A stretch of 49,535 nucleotides of DNA from Flavobacteriales bacterium. Lineage in GTDB: Bacteria > Bacteroidota > Bacteroidia > Flavobacteriales > BACL11. The stretch covers positions 1 through 49,535 of the forward strand of contig NZWX01000016.1 in the NCBI GenBank assembly GCA_002697625.1. The letters run 5' to 3'. Made by a program: the position numbers and the translations under genes. Shown here piece after piece: positions 34,318-44,500 of this stretch (position 1 is the stretch's first letter; each line of letters begins with the position of its first letter). The notes under the pieces were generated by a model, which worked only from the letters and a program-made list of their open reading frames with translations, did not search any database and was not told the DNA's origin.

Positions 34318-35526
34318 CTATTTGTTTGTTTTTTTAAGTGTTTCTTTTACGGCATCTTTATGAATCGTGAAGGTCATCATTTTAAGTTTTACATAGTCTT
34401 CATGATAAAAGTAGTATCCAGGAAAATTTCCATTTCTACTTCCGCTTCCACTATCTTTTATTAAAAACCACCACTCTCCATTATCATCTATTTTGTAGCC
34501 TATTAAATGAATAGCATGATCATCTGTTGTTGTTCCGTTTGAAAATCGAAATTGACGAGCGTGCTCATCAATAAATTCTGAAGGAATATCATAAGATGGT
34601 ACCATAGCTACATCATGTGTAGAAGAATATCCTGATTCTGAAACATCCCCACCAATTGACATAGAATATCCATTTTGTATTGATGTTTTTATAATATTCA
34701 TAAATTCATCTAAAGGTACATTGTAATACGCGTCTGATCTCCACCAATTATCAGGAACTTTATACTCTTGCTGACTCCAATAAGGTTTTTCTAACAAACT
34801 CATAAAATCTACATAATGATTAGGGTTTAATCTAGTAACATATCTCATGAAACCTTTTGGAGTATAGGTTCTTCCATTATATCTAAATTTTGTAGGAGGG
34901 GTTCCCATATAATGATTAAGAATAGATTTTATATTAGATAAAATTGCATCCTCATTCCAATAGTTTGTCTTTTTACAACTCTTCAGATATGTATCGATTT
35001 CTTTAAACATTTTTTCATGATTATAAAATGGTTGTTCAGATGGTTTTCCTTCATATACTTCATTAGGAACTATTCCATACATTTCCATCATTCTTTGTAC
35101 TGCATTTGTTTCAGACCCTTCACCTAAATATGTTTTTCCTCTAGAATGTACATATCCTCTTGCTTTTTCGATATATTCGAAATAAACAGGGTATAATTCA
35201 GAAAGGTTGATATTTTTTCCTGTTATTCTTTTAATTTCGCTTTCGTAGAAGGAAGTAGTAGAAAAGCACCAACATGTTCCGGTATTTCCTTGTGATATAG
35301 GATCTGTAAATTCTATAATTGTAAATTCCTCTAAACTTTGCGGAATTTTTTTTCCATCAAAATTCATCTTAAAGGATTTATACTCCTCTTTTTCTCCTTT
35401 ATCATATTGATTGCTTTCTGTAACAATTGTTTCATAAAATGGATTAGAATAAGTTTCGAATTGACCTTTGTCTTGTGAAAAGGCAACTGTACTAATAAGT
35501 AATAAAATTCCTGTTTTCTGTATCAT
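34318..35526 (-). CDS. Secreted papain-like C1 peptidase (bleomycin-hydrolase type)
   Basis: 402 residues with a signal peptide (MIQKTGILLLISTVAFSQ). The active-site region is ISQGNTGTCWCFSTTSFYES (Cys 85), with the His in DDHAIHLIGYKID. The place of the usual NSWG is KDSGSGSRNG, so the Asn is an Asp. The middle resembles aminopeptidase C/bleomycin hydrolase. It is secreted rather than cytoplasmic, unlike classical members. The -7 box at 35555-35562 drives it, followed by the M14 gene. Confidence 0.9.
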   Translation of the reverse strand: MIQKTGILLLISTVAFSQDKGQFETYSNPFYETIVTESNQYDKGEKEEYKSFKMNFDGKKIPQSLEEFTIIEFTDPISQGNTGTCWCFSTTSFYESEIKRITGKNINLSELYPVYFEYIEKARGYVHSRGKTYLGEGSETNAVQRMMEMYGIVPNEVYEGKPSEQPFYNHEKMFKEIDTYLKSCKKTNYWNEDAILSNIKSILNHYMGTPPTKFRYNGRTYTPKGFMRYVTRLNPNHYVDFMSLLEKPYWSQQEYKVPDNWWRSDAYYNVPLDEFMNIIKTSIQNGYSMSIGGDVSESGYSSTHDVAMVPSYDIPSEFIDEHARQFRFSNGTTTDDHAIHLIGYKIDDNGEWWFLIKDSGSGSRNGNFPGYYFYHEDYVKLKMMTFTIHKDAVKETLKKTNK

Positions 35527-35554
35527 GATTTTAGGTTTGTTATTTTGTAGACCC

Positions 35555-35562
35555 CAAATTTA
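35555..35562 (-). promoter_or_regulatory. -7 box (TAAATTTG) for the C1/M14 peptidase genes
   Basis: Exact TAnnTTTG on the minus strand, 29 bases before the ATG at 35526. It is separated by only three bases from the divergent box at 35566-35573. Confidence 0.55.
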
Positions 35563-35565
35563 AGG

Positions 35566-35573
35566 TAATTTTG
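35566..35573 (+). promoter_or_regulatory. -7 box (TAATTTTG) for the SRPBCC gene
   Basis: Exact TAnnTTTG, 35 bases before the ATG at 35609, with a TTG at 35545-35547 as possible -33 element (18-base spacer). Confidence 0.6.
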
Positions 35574-35608
35574 TAAATTGCAGTCTAATAATTAAAAAAC
35601 TCAACAAA

Positions 35609-36163
35609 ATGAACGCTGGTAAGCAAATTTTGAAATGGACATTAATTACCATAATAGCATTTACAACCTTTAATTTATTTATTTCTTCTAAATATAATGT
35701 TGAAAGAAGTATTGAAATAAGTGTTCCTTCTCATTTAGTATATGGCAAAGTTTCGAATTTACAAACCTGGCCTAATTGGACAACGTGGTGGGAGAAAGAT
35801 ACTACTATGGTAATAGAATATTCTGGATCAGACTCTCGGATAAATTCAAAAATGTCATGGATAAATGAGGAGGGAGAAGGTTCTTTAGAAATAATTGAGG
35901 AAAGTTTTGCAGATTCTTTAAATACAGTATTGTTATTTGATGGGATACCTCCTGCATATGGCTATTGGAAATTTGAACAATTAAATGAAACTACAAAGGT
36001 CACTTGGGGAATGAAAGGCGAAATGCCATTTTTTATGAGTTTTATGACATTATTTATGGATAAAGTTTTAGGTCAAGATTTTGAAAAAGGATTAGAGGGA
36101 CTAAAAGAAGTTTGTGAGTCTTTTAGTTTTCTTAATAAAAATATCACACTACTAAATCTATGA
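35609..36163 (+). CDS. SRPBCC (START-like) protein with N-terminal membrane segment
   Basis: 184 residues. A hydrophobic segment (about 8-25, ILKWTLITIIAFTTFNLFIS) is followed by a polyketide-cyclase/SRPBCC domain: VERSIEISVPSHLVYGKVSN, LQTWPNWTTWWEKDTTMVI and GYWKFEQLNETTKVTWGMKG. Family members bind hydrophobic ligands; no ligand can be named. The TGA stop overlaps the next gene's ATG (ATGA at 36160-36163). Confidence 0.88.
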   Translation: MNAGKQILKWTLITIIAFTTFNLFISSKYNVERSIEISVPSHLVYGKVSNLQTWPNWTTWWEKDTTMVIEYSGSDSRINSKMSWINEEGEGSLEIIEESFADSLNTVLLFDGIPPAYGYWKFEQLNETTKVTWGMKGEMPFFMSFMTLFMDKVLGQDFEKGLEGLKEVCESFSFLNKNITLLNL

Positions 36164-36468
36164 AAAAAATATTATTACCCTTTATTTCTATAATATTTTT
36201 TAGTAGTTGTCATGTTACTAAGGACTTAGATTTAGTTGGAGGGAGTAAATCAGATGCAATTGTAGAAATGACATATGAATATCATCTTTTTGAAAAGGTG
36301 ACTATATCATCATGGGAAGAATCACAAGTGAAAGCAAATAATACTTGTCGAGCATGGGGATATACTTCTGCAAAACGTTTTGAGACACCTAAAAAGGATT
36401 GTGTAGGATGGGGTAGAGACGGCTGTCATAAATGGAGAGTTACTTGGCAATATCAGTGTCTGGAATAA
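36160..36468 (+). CDS. YecR-like lipoprotein
   Basis: 102 residues. Lipoprotein signal with FFSSCHV (Cys 17). The mature part has GGSKSDAIVEMTYEYHLFEK, CRAWGYTSAKRFE and a Cys-containing end (CVGWGRDGCHKWRVTWQYQC), a layout I recognise from YecR-like lipoproteins of Proteobacteria. The function is unknown. It is translationally coupled to the SRPBCC gene. Confidence 0.72.
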   Translation: MKKILLPFISIIFFSSCHVTKDLDLVGGSKSDAIVEMTYEYHLFEKVTISSWEESQVKANNTCRAWGYTSAKRFETPKKDCVGWGRDGCHKWRVTWQYQCLE

Positions 36469-36496
36469 TTTCCTAATAAAATTATTTTGAATTCTT

Positions 36497-37150
36497 TTAT
36501 TTTCTTGATTCTTTTCTTTTTCTATTTATGGTAGCACCTAAACCTATCTTTAAATTATAAAATGGAGCGTATCCGTCATTTTGAATTACTAATCCCAATT
36601 CTGGAAATAAATTAACGTAATTACTTTTAATCACCCAATTATGAGCTAAATAAATTGCGCTAGTTGGTGCTGTAACCATAAAATTATTGTTTTCTTCTTC
36701 CAAATTGTCATAAAAAGCTATATATTGAATACATATTGTATTTTTAATATTTTTGTCGGGGTTATATGTATACAATAAAGTAGGATTAGTTTCAATTCTT
36801 GTTCCTCCAACACCTTTTAATACAATTGGGATATTTAATGATAGTTTATCTTGTATTAATTGGTATTTAGAATTAATACCTATGCCTATAAAACCTTGAA
36901 GAGTTAGTCCAGCTCCAAATCCAAAATCACTTTTTTCAGTAACTCCTATTTGGTATCTGTATGAAAGATTAACATCTAGTGGATCACCAAGTGCTGTTCC
37001 AAAACTTGCGTCATCATTTTCAAGTTCTAATGAAAGTGTATGTGCAGAATTTCCAGGACCAAGTATTTCAGCATTTTGATATTGAGATATACCAGGAGCG
37101 CAGGATTGAATAAAGAATGTAATACCTAATAAGTAAAAAATATTTTTCAT
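36497..37150 (-). CDS. Beta-rich lipoprotein, possible outer-membrane barrel
   Basis: 217 residues from the ATG at 37150, which places the lipobox correctly (MKNIFYLLGITFFIQSCAPG, Cys 17). An earlier in-frame ATG at 37201 would add 17 hydrophobic residues before the signal. The mature part has alternating strands (VNLSYRYQIGVTEKSDFGFG, AGLTLQGFIGIGINSKYQL, YAPFYNLKIGLGATI), like small outer-membrane barrels. It lies 57 bases downstream of icmF, in the same direction. Confidence 0.75.
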   Translation of the reverse strand: MKNIFYLLGITFFIQSCAPGISQYQNAEILGPGNSAHTLSLELENDDASFGTALGDPLDVNLSYRYQIGVTEKSDFGFGAGLTLQGFIGIGINSKYQLIQDKLSLNIPIVLKGVGGTRIETNPTLLYTYNPDKNIKNTICIQYIAFYDNLEEENNNFMVTAPTSAIYLAHNWVIKSNYVNLFPELGLVIQNDGYAPFYNLKIGLGATINRKRKESRK

Positions 37151-37207
37151 GTTTTTTTTTACAAAGAAAATCATTGAAAAATAAATTATTATGCTTAGCA
37201 TAATATC

Positions 37208-40200
37208 TTACATATTTCTTCTGTACTGACCTCCTACCTCAAATAGTGCATTTGTAATTTCACCTAAAGAACATACTTTAGCAGCGTCCATTAGTAGGTT
37301 AAATATATTTTTATTGTGTACAGCCGCCGCTTGTACCTTTTTTAGCAATTCTTCAGATTTTTCTTTATTTCCTTTATGTAACTTTTCCCGCGTAGAAATT
37401 TGATATTTCTTTTCTTCTTCGGTAGCTCTAATTACCTCCTTTGGAATAATAGTAGGAGAGCCTTCTTTATTTAAAAATGTGTTGACTCCAATAATAGGGT
37501 ATTCTCCAGTATGTTTTAAGTGTTCATAATGCATACTTTCCTCTTGTATTTTACTTCTTTGATACATTGTTTCCATAGCGCCAAGTACACCACCTCTTTC
37601 CGTAATTCTGTCAAATTCCGTTAGTACTGCTTCTTCAACTAAGTCTGTAAGTTCTTCTATAATAAACGCTCCTTGAATTGGGTTTTCATTTCTAGCTAAC
37701 CCTAATTCTTTGTTAATAATTAATTGTATAGCCATAGCTCTTCTTACAGAATCTTCAGTAGGAGTAGTTATTGCCTCATCATAAGCATTGGTATGTAAAG
37801 AGTTACAGTTGTCGTAAATAGCATAAAGTGCTTGTAAAGTAGTACGAATGTCGTTAAAATCAATTTCCTGAGCGTGAAGTGATCTTCCTGAAGTTTGAAT
37901 ATGATATTTTAACATCTGAGCTCTTTTGTTCGCTCCATATTTATTCTTCATGGCTTTTGCCCATAATCTTCTAGCAACTCTACCGATAACTGCATATTCT
38001 GGATCAACCCCATTACTAAAGAAGAATGAAAGGTTAGGTCCAAATTCATTGATGTCCATTCCTCTACTTAGATAATATTCCACATAAGTGAATCCATTAG
38101 CTAGGGTAAATGCCAATTGCGAAATAGGGTTGGCTCCTGCTTCAGCAATATGATATCCTGAAATCGAAACAGAGTAGAAATTTCTTACGCCGTTTTCTAT
38201 AAAATACTCTTGTACATCTCCCATCATTCTTAGAGCGAACTCAGTTGAGAAAATACAAGTGTTTTGCGCTTGGTCTTCCTTTAAGATATCTGCTTGAACT
38301 GTTCCTCTTACTTTAGTTAAGGTTTCTTGTTTAATTTTTTTATAAACTTCAGTTGGTAAAACTTCATCTCCAGTAACTCCTAATAAAAAGAGGCCTAATC
38401 CGTTATTTCCTTCCGGTAACTCTCCTTGGTACTGAGGTCTTTTTACTCCTTTCTTTTTGTAGATTTCAACTATTTTCTGTTCTATTTCTTTTCCTAATTC
38501 TTTTTCTTTTATATACTTTTCACACTCCTGATCAATAGCTGCATTCATAAAGTATGCTAATAACATAGGAGCAGGACCATTTATCGTCATACTTACCGAT
38601 GTCATTGGATTAGCTAGTTCAAAACCTGAATAGAGTTTCTTAAGGTCATCTAAACAACAAATAGAAACTCCAGCATTTCCAATTTTACCATAAATATCAG
38701 GTCTATTTCCTGGGTCGTTTCCATATAAAGTGACCGAATCAAAAGCTGTAGAAAGTCTTTTAGCAGACATTCCTAAACTTACAAGATGAAAACGTTTATT
38801 AGTCCTTTCAGGACCGCCTTCTCCTGCAAACATTCTTGTTGGATCTTCTCCTTCTCTTCTAAAAGGAAATAATCCTGCAGTAAATGGAAATTCTCCAGGA
38901 ACATTTTCTTGTAATTGCCATTTTAATATATCTCCCCAAGCTTCATATTTTGGTAGGGATATTTTAGGTATCTCTGTTTGTGATAAGGACTTGCTGTGTG
39001 TTTGTATGGACAACTCTTTGTTTCTTACTTTAAATTTAAATACTTTTTCTTTGTATTTTTTTTGTACCTCTTCCCAATTATCTATTAATATTTTGTTTTT
39101 TGGGTCTAGGTCTAACAACAAACTCTCATACTCCTTTTTTATCTGTTTCAGAACTTCATCAGAAGAATCTGAAAGTATATCTAAGGATTTTTGTAGTGCA
39201 TATAATTTTTGAGCAATTGTTTTTTGTTTGGTTACCCATTTGTCATAAGATTTGTTATTTTCTGAAATTTCTGAAAGATATCTACTTCTGTTTGGAGGTA
39301 TTACAAAGATTTTTTCACTCATTTCATCAGTTATTTCAAACTTTGAGTTGAAATCTCCCAACTCTTTTTTGGAGAAAGTATCCATTATAGCTTTATAAAG
39401 CGAATTAGCTCCTGGGTCGTTAAATTGTGACGCAATAGTACCATAAACTGGCATATTTTCTACTTTTTCATCAAAGCGTTGGTTATTTCTTTGGTATTGT
39501 TTTTGTACATCTCTTAAAGCGTCTAAACTTCCTTTTTTATCAAATTTATTTATTGCAATTAAATCTGCAAAATCTAACATATCAATCTTTTCGAGTTGAG
39601 TAGCAGCTCCATATTCTGGAGTCATTACATACATAGATATATCTGAATGTTCTAAAATTTCTGTATCAGACTGTCCAATACCAGAAGTTTCTAAGATTAT
39701 TAAATCATAATTTGCTACTTTTAATATGTCTAGAGCATCATTTACGTGAGCTGATAAGGCTAAATTTGCCTGGCGAGTAGCTAAGGAACGCATATATACT
39801 TTATCTGATTTTATAGCATTCATTCTTATCCTGTCACCAAGAAGAGCTCCTCCAGTTTTTCTTTTGGACGGGTCAACAGATATAATAGCAATATCTTTTT
39901 TAGGAAAATCTATTAAAAATCTTCTTACCAATTCATCTACTAATGAAGATTTTCCAGATCCTCCTGTTCCTGTTATTCCAAGTACTGGAGTTTTAGATTT
40001 TGTTGCTAATTTTTGTATCTCCGATAGGCTACTAGCGTGTTTTTCTGGGCAGTTTTCTGCAGCTGAAATCATTCGTGAAATAGCATTTACTTCCTTTCTT
40101 TCTATTTCATTGATTCCTCCTTTTAGTTTTTCCCCAAGTATAAAGTCTGATTTTTCTATCAGGTCGTTGATCATACCTTGTAACCCCATCTTTCTACCAT

Positions 40201-40576
40201 CATCTGGGTGGTATATTTTTGTTATTCCATAATCTTCTAATTCTTTTATCTCATCTGGTAAAATAGTACCACCTCCTCCTGCAAATATTTTTATTTGTCC
40301 TGAATTTTTTTCATGTAGTAGGTCGTACATATATTTTAAATACTCTATATGTCCTCCTTGATAGGAAGTCATAGCAATAGCATTTGCATCTTCTTCTATA
40401 GCACAATTTACTACTTCTTCTACCGACCTATCATGACCTAGATGAATTACTTCACATCCAGTTGCTTGTATAATACGTCTCATAATATTAATAGCAGCGT
40501 CATGTCCATCAAACAAACTAGCAGCTGTTACTATTCTTACCTTATTTTTGGGAATATATCTTTTTACCTGTTCCAC
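37208..40576 (-). CDS. icmF: Fused isobutyryl-CoA mutase IcmF
   Basis: 1122 residues in three parts. The B12-binding domain (about 1-145) has [11 protein letters not shown] with His 25 as the expected cobalt ligand. The MeaB-like GTPase chaperone (about 165-450) has the P-loop GTGGSGKS at 203-210 and [16 protein letters not shown]. The mutase domain (about 560-1122) has [40 protein letters not shown] and [18 protein letters not shown]. It interconverts isobutyryl-CoA and n-butyryl-CoA, with the repair chaperone built in. The Phe-containing substrate pocket fits IcmF rather than methylmalonyl-CoA mutase. Confidence 0.96.
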   Translation of the reverse strand: MEQVKRYIPKNKVRIVTAASLFDGHDAAINIMRRIIQATGCEVIHLGHDRSVEEVVNCAIEEDANAIAMTSYQGGHIEYLKYMYDLLHEKNSGQIKIFAGGGGTILPDEIKELEDYGITKIYHPDDGRKMGLQGMINDLIEKSDFILGEKLKGGINEIERKEVNAISRMISAAENCPEKHASSLSEIQKLATKSKTPVLGITGTGGSGKSSLVDELVRRFLIDFPKKDIAIISVDPSKRKTGGALLGDRIRMNAIKSDKVYMRSLATRQANLALSAHVNDALDILKVANYDLIILETSGIGQSDTEILEHSDISMYVMTPEYGAATQLEKIDMLDFADLIAINKFDKKGSLDALRDVQKQYQRNNQRFDEKVENMPVYGTIASQFNDPGANSLYKAIMDTFSKKELGDFNSKFEITDEMSEKIFVIPPNRSRYLSEISENNKSYDKWVTKQKTIAQKLYALQKSLDILSDSSDEVLKQIKKEYESLLLDLDPKNKILIDNWEEVQKKYKEKVFKFKVRNKELSIQTHSKSLSQTEIPKISLPKYEAWGDILKWQLQENVPGEFPFTAGLFPFRREGEDPTRMFAGEGGPERTNKRFHLVSLGMSAKRLSTAFDSVTLYGNDPGNRPDIYGKIGNAGVSICCLDDLKKLYSGFELANPMTSVSMTINGPAPMLLAYFMNAAIDQECEKYIKEKELGKEIEQKIVEIYKKKGVKRPQYQGELPEGNNGLGLFLLGVTGDEVLPTEVYKKIKQETLTKVRGTVQADILKEDQAQNTCIFSTEFALRMMGDVQEYFIENGVRNFYSVSISGYHIAEAGANPISQLAFTLANGFTYVEYYLSRGMDINEFGPNLSFFFSNGVDPEYAVIGRVARRLWAKAMKNKYGANKRAQMLKYHIQTSGRSLHAQEIDFNDIRTTLQALYAIYDNCNSLHTNAYDEAITTPTEDSVRRAMAIQLIINKELGLARNENPIQGAFIIEELTDLVEEAVLTEFDRITERGGVLGAMETMYQRSKIQEESMHYEHLKHTGEYPIIGVNTFLNKEGSPTIIPKEVIRATEEEKKYQISTREKLHKGNKEKSEELLKKVQAAAVHNKNIFNLLMDAAKVCSLGEITNALFEVGGQYRRNM

Positions 40577-40599
40577 TCAGATTTTTAATTTATGGTATG

Positions 40600-40607
40600 C
40601 AAAGATA
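40600..40607 (-). promoter_or_regulatory. -7 box (TATCTTTG) for icmF
   Basis: Exact TAnnTTTG on the minus strand, 23 bases before the icmF ATG. Confidence 0.55.
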
Positions 40608-40789
40608 ATAATTACTTATTTACTTTTAAGATTTTAATAATTATTAGACAAAAAATCCTTATATTGAAAGAAGGGATTTCATATAAAATATCTAAACAAG
40701 AATATTATTGTAAAATTAGTTTTTTGTTGACTATTCCATTATATCATCCCTTAAATTTATTATTTTTAGCCCACTAAAAATACATACTA

Positions 40790-43540
40790 ATGAAAAAAAC
40801 TTTACTTTATCTGTTTACAGTTATTTTATTTGCTTCTTGTTCTAATGACAACACCTCAAAATATGAACCTCATAATTCGACTAAAAAGGTAGTGTATCCT
40901 TCTGATAATCCTGCCGAAAGAATAGTATGGGAACAAATAAGGTTTAAGGATCCAGTAACAGGTAAGATACCTAAAGACATGAGAAGAAAGGAAATGATGT
41001 TTGCTAAAACTCTTCCCGTTTCTACTAAATTATCCAAATCGGATTGGATTCATAGAGGACCTTATAATGTAGGAGGGCGTACCAGAGCTATTTCGTTTGA
41101 TGTGCTAGATGAAAACATCATACTCGCAGGAGGTACTTCTGGAGGTATGTTTCGTTCTACAGATGGAGGACAATCATGGAATCTTACAACAGACCCAGGT
41201 CAACTTCATAATGTAACTTGTGTAGCACAAGATACTCGTATAGGTAAAGAAGATACGTGGTATTTTGGTAGTGGTGAAAATAGAGGTGGATGGCTTGGTG
41301 ATGTATCCTTCTTAGGAAATGGTATTTATAAAAGTACAGATGGAGGTTTGAGTTGGGATTCTTTACCAGTCACTACATCTAATACTCCTCAGGCGGATGA
41401 TTCTGATTTTGATTTTGTATGGAATATAGTTACCGATCCGTCAAACGATAGTATGGATGTGGTATATGCTGCTGTACATGGAGATATATATAAAAGTAGT
41501 GATGGTGGTATGACTTGGAACAAAAAACTTGGAGGAAACAACACCAACTACTACCAATATACTTCTGTGGAAATTACTTCTAGTGGGGTGGTTTATGCTG
41601 CTATTAGTTCTAATTGTGTAGACAAAGGTGTCTGGCGTTCTCCTGATGGTGAAACCTGGACAAAAATTATTGATGGAAATTTTCCTGGAGTTTATGACAG
41701 AATTGCACTTGCTATAAACCCTAATAATGAAGATGAAGTGTATTGTTTGGCAGCATCTACTACTGGTTTTGGTCAGTTTACGGATGTATTTTTTGGAGGT
41801 AGTACTTGGACTTCACTATGGAAATATAATTACTTAAGTGGAGATGGAAGTGGAACTGGTGCTCAATGGACAGATTTATCTTCAAATATACCCTCAAATC
41901 AGCCTACTACTTTTGATAATTTTAATTCACAGAGCTCATACAACTTAATGATATCAGTTCATCCTTCTGACCAAAATACTATTTATATTGGTGGTACAAA
42001 TCTTTGGCGTTCTACAGATGGATTTACTACATCAAATAATACTATAATTTGTGGTGGTTATCTAATAGGTTCTTATGAAGGAGATGGAAATTGGGGAGTA
42101 TATCCAAATCATCACCCCGATCAACATGATGTACTCTTTTTACCTTCTGACCATAATGTAATGCTTTCTGCTACAGATGGTGGTATTTTCCGTACAGAAG
42201 ATTGTTTTAAAGATACAGTAGAATGGACTTCCTTAAATAATGGATATCTTACTACTCAATTATATACTGCTACTACAAGTAAGAATGCAGATTCAGAGGT
42301 GTTACATGGTGGATTTCAAGATAATGGGAACTTTGTTACATTTTCTGGAAATCCTACAGACCATTGGTCTATGCCATTTAATGGAGATGGAGCTTATTCT
42401 GGTATTGCTGATAATGAAGAAGATTTCTACCTTACCATACAAAGAGGTGTAGCTTACAAAATGAAGTTAGATACTCAGGCCAATAGATTAGCATTTAACA
42501 GATTAGATCCTCTTTCTGCTGATTCTACGACTTATCAGTTTATAAACCCGTTTACTATGGATGAAAATGACGATAATTTGTGTTATATGGCGGCTGGAAA
42601 CAAATTATGGAGAAATGATAATTTATCTTCTGTTCCTTATAATGATGACCATAACCGAAACAATATTGGATGGAGTACTTATACGGATGGAGCTTTTAGT
42701 TCATCTATGGATATTACCTGTATATCTACTTCAGTAAACCCTCCAAATATATTGTATTATGGTACAGATAGTAAATACATACATAGGGTAGATGGTGCAA
42801 ATACAGGAGACCCCGCCCATCTGCCAATTACAAATATACCAACAGGAACTGGTGTTCATTGTGCAGCTATTGCAATTCATCCTAATAATCCAGATATAAT
42901 AATGGTTGTATTTTCCAACTATAGTACTTATAGTTTGTTTTATTCAGAAGACGCTGGAGCTAACTGGGAAAAGGTTGCAGGAAATTTAGAAGAAAATCCA
43001 AGTGGTTCCGGTAATGGCCCTTCTTGTAGAACAGCACAAATACTTGATTTTGGAAATTCCACTCTTTATGTAGTAGGTACTTCTGTTGGTTTGTTTGCTA
43101 CAGATAATCTGGACGGACAAAATACTATATGGGAGATGATAGGAAAAGATGAAATAGGAAACGTTATTATAGAACAAATTGATTACAGACATTCAGATGG
43201 AAGATTTACTGTTGCTACTTATGGTAGAGGTGTTTTTCAAACTACTATTAACTCAATAGATGATGTTCTGTCTACAAATGATTTGATTAGAACAGAGTTA
43301 AATATTTACCCTAATCCAGCTTCCGAAAAAATTAATGTAGAGTTTTCATCTATTAATTCAGAAAAAGTAAAATATACTATTTACAATGAAGTAGGAAGAG
43401 TTGTAAAAAGTAATACAGAAAATATCAATATAGGGCTAAATAATTTGGTTATTAATGTAGGATCTTTAAAATCTGGACTTTATTTTGTAAGTTTGGACTT
43501 AAAAGACGGAATTGTAACTAAACAATTTATAAAAAAGTAA
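40790..43540 (+). CDS. Asp-box beta-propeller (VPS10/sialidase-like) protein with T9SS type-A domain
   Basis: 916 residues. It starts with a lipoprotein-like signal (ILFASCSNDN, Cys 17). Residue 75 on opens with SDWIHRGPYNVGGRTRAISF, then repeated Asp-box motifs (STDGGQSWNL, STDGGLSWDS, SSDGGMTWNK, SPDGETWTK, SEDAGANWEK), which mark beta-propeller blades. The C-terminal ~80 residues are a type-A sorting domain (LNIYPNPASEKINVEF, YTIYNEVGRVVKSN, GLYFVSLDL). It is probably surface-exposed; sialidase-type catalytic residues are not evident. No exact -7 box was found, only TATTTTTA near 40760. Confidence 0.92.
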   Translation: MKKTLLYLFTVILFASCSNDNTSKYEPHNSTKKVVYPSDNPAERIVWEQIRFKDPVTGKIPKDMRRKEMMFAKTLPVSTKLSKSDWIHRGPYNVGGRTRAISFDVLDENIILAGGTSGGMFRSTDGGQSWNLTTDPGQLHNVTCVAQDTRIGKEDTWYFGSGENRGGWLGDVSFLGNGIYKSTDGGLSWDSLPVTTSNTPQADDSDFDFVWNIVTDPSNDSMDVVYAAVHGDIYKSSDGGMTWNKKLGGNNTNYYQYTSVEITSSGVVYAAISSNCVDKGVWRSPDGETWTKIIDGNFPGVYDRIALAINPNNEDEVYCLAASTTGFGQFTDVFFGGSTWTSLWKYNYLSGDGSGTGAQWTDLSSNIPSNQPTTFDNFNSQSSYNLMISVHPSDQNTIYIGGTNLWRSTDGFTTSNNTIICGGYLIGSYEGDGNWGVYPNHHPDQHDVLFLPSDHNVMLSATDGGIFRTEDCFKDTVEWTSLNNGYLTTQLYTATTSKNADSEVLHGGFQDNGNFVTFSGNPTDHWSMPFNGDGAYSGIADNEEDFYLTIQRGVAYKMKLDTQANRLAFNRLDPLSADSTTYQFINPFTMDENDDNLCYMAAGNKLWRNDNLSSVPYNDDHNRNNIGWSTYTDGAFSSSMDITCISTSVNPPNILYYGTDSKYIHRVDGANTGDPAHLPITNIPTGTGVHCAAIAIHPNNPDIIMVVFSNYSTYSLFYSEDAGANWEKVAGNLEENPSGSGNGPSCRTAQILDFGNSTLYVVGTSVGLFATDNLDGQNTIWEMIGKDEIGNVIIEQIDYRHSDGRFTVATYGRGVFQTTINSIDDVLSTNDLIRTELNIYPNPASEKINVEFSSINSEKVKYTIYNEVGRVVKSNTENINIGLNNLVINVGSLKSGLYFVSLDLKDGIVTKQFIKK

Positions 43541-43541
43541 T

Positions 43542-43649
43542 ATGAAAAAACTAATTTTCCTTTTTATAGTTTCTCTGTTTCTTTTTGGAAGTTGTTCTAC
43601 AACAAAAAAGTGTGATGGGGGAAAAAAGATAAAAACTCAGATGTGGTAA
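43542..43649 (+). CDS. Very small lipoprotein (35 residues)
   Basis: The ORF starts one base after the stop of the propeller gene: MKKLIFLFIVSLFLFGSC, then STTKKCDGGKKIKTQMW. It has a complete lipoprotein signal with Cys 18, and a very short Lys-rich mature part with a second Cys. Signal structure and spacing support a gene, perhaps co-transcribed with the propeller gene; no family is recognised. The frame continues after its TAA into the T9SS-tail remnant. Confidence 0.5.
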   Translation: MKKLIFLFIVSLFLFGSCSTTKKCDGGKKIKTQMW

Positions 43650-43781
43650 TTAAAAATATTACATTCAAGACTATTGAAAATTGTAGATGCACTAGGTAGA
43701 GAAGTTATTCGTTCATCTAACACCCCATTAGTTTATATATATGAAGACGGCACAGTGCAGAAGAAGCTATTTGTAAAGTAG
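43650..43781 (+). pseudogene. Remnant of a T9SS C-terminal tail
   Basis: In the frame after the small-lipoprotein stop, about 43 codons without a start encode IVDALGREVIRSSNTPLVYI then YEDGTVQKKLFVK and a TAG at 43779. This is the final strand pattern of a short T9SS tail and aligns without gaps to the end of the M14 peptidase (VDIIGREI...KIDKRIIIE). No upstream domain is joined, so it looks like the leftover of a deleted gene. Confidence 0.6.
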
Positions 43782-43786
43782 ATAGT

Positions 43787-44500
43787 TTAAAAGGTGTAAG
43801 AAACACTATTGATCATCTGAAAATCTGAATTAGTAACTCCTTCCTCTGGTCTACTATCGTAGTTGTAGGTATTGTTTAGACTTAATAGGAAATGGGAGTT
43901 TAATACTAGCCTAAAGGATATACTTATTTTCCATCTAAAGTCACCTATTTCTTCTATATTTGGTTGGTATAGATTACTAGTAACTATACTGATGTTTTTA
44001 TTGGGTTTTAGCATGAAATCTAGATTGGTACTTATTCTATTTTGAAGTTTTGTCTCCTCTAAAATATTTATTTCTAACTCTCTAATAGCAGATACACCAA
44101 TTCCTAATTTTTTATTGTCTTCATCAGTATAATTGTAGGAAACTCCTAAACCGCTTCCGTATCTATTTTTTATAGATCTGCTAATATCATACATATGATT
44201 TAGAGTAAGATTTAGATATAATTTCTTAGAGTTTATTCCATATTTAAAATCTTGTAATCCTTTATTTAATATTTCCTCTTCTCCACTTTTGTTTATTAAT
44301 GAGATGTTGTTTTTAAAACTTATATAAGATTTTCCTTTATGATACTTAATAAGAAAAAGATTGTTGAATTGAAATGTACTTTCTGAATTTTTTGTAAAAT
44401 TCATTCCTAAATCAAAATTTCCTGACATCCGATCTTTTGGTAGAGGATTTGTGGCAGACAGAACTGTTGGAAAAAGTAGAAATATAATTTTTTTAATCAT
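43787..44500 (-). CDS. DUF481-like outer-membrane beta-barrel protein
   Basis: 237 residues with a signal peptide ([18 protein letters not shown]). The mature part consists of amphipathic strands ([34 protein letters not shown] '[17 protein letters not shown]', [20 protein letters not shown]) and ends in Phe (SVSYTF), as outer-membrane barrels do. The pattern resembles DUF481/YdiY. It overlaps the valS end by 8 bases, same direction, so it is probably made from the valS transcript. Confidence 0.78.
   Translation of the reverse strand: MIKKIIFLLFPTVLSATNPLPKDRMSGNFDLGMNFTKNSESTFQFNNLFLIKYHKGKSYISFKNNISLINKSGEEEILNKGLQDFKYGINSKKLYLNLTLNHMYDISRSIKNRYGSGLGVSYNYTDEDNKKLGIGVSAIRELEINILEETKLQNRISTNLDFMLKPNKNISIVTSNLYQPNIEEIGDFRWKISISFRLVLNSHFLLSLNNTYNYDSRPEEGVTNSDFQMINSVSYTF

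Noticed and set aside
40592..40777. 61-codon plus-strand frame between icmF and the propeller gene
   Set aside because: Low-complexity hydrophobic and basic sequence that overlaps the icmF promoter; no leader or family signature.
43650..43781. Functional readthrough product of small lipoprotein plus T9SS tail
   Set aside because: There is no known stop-codon readthrough context or recoding element near 43647; a gene remnant is simpler.
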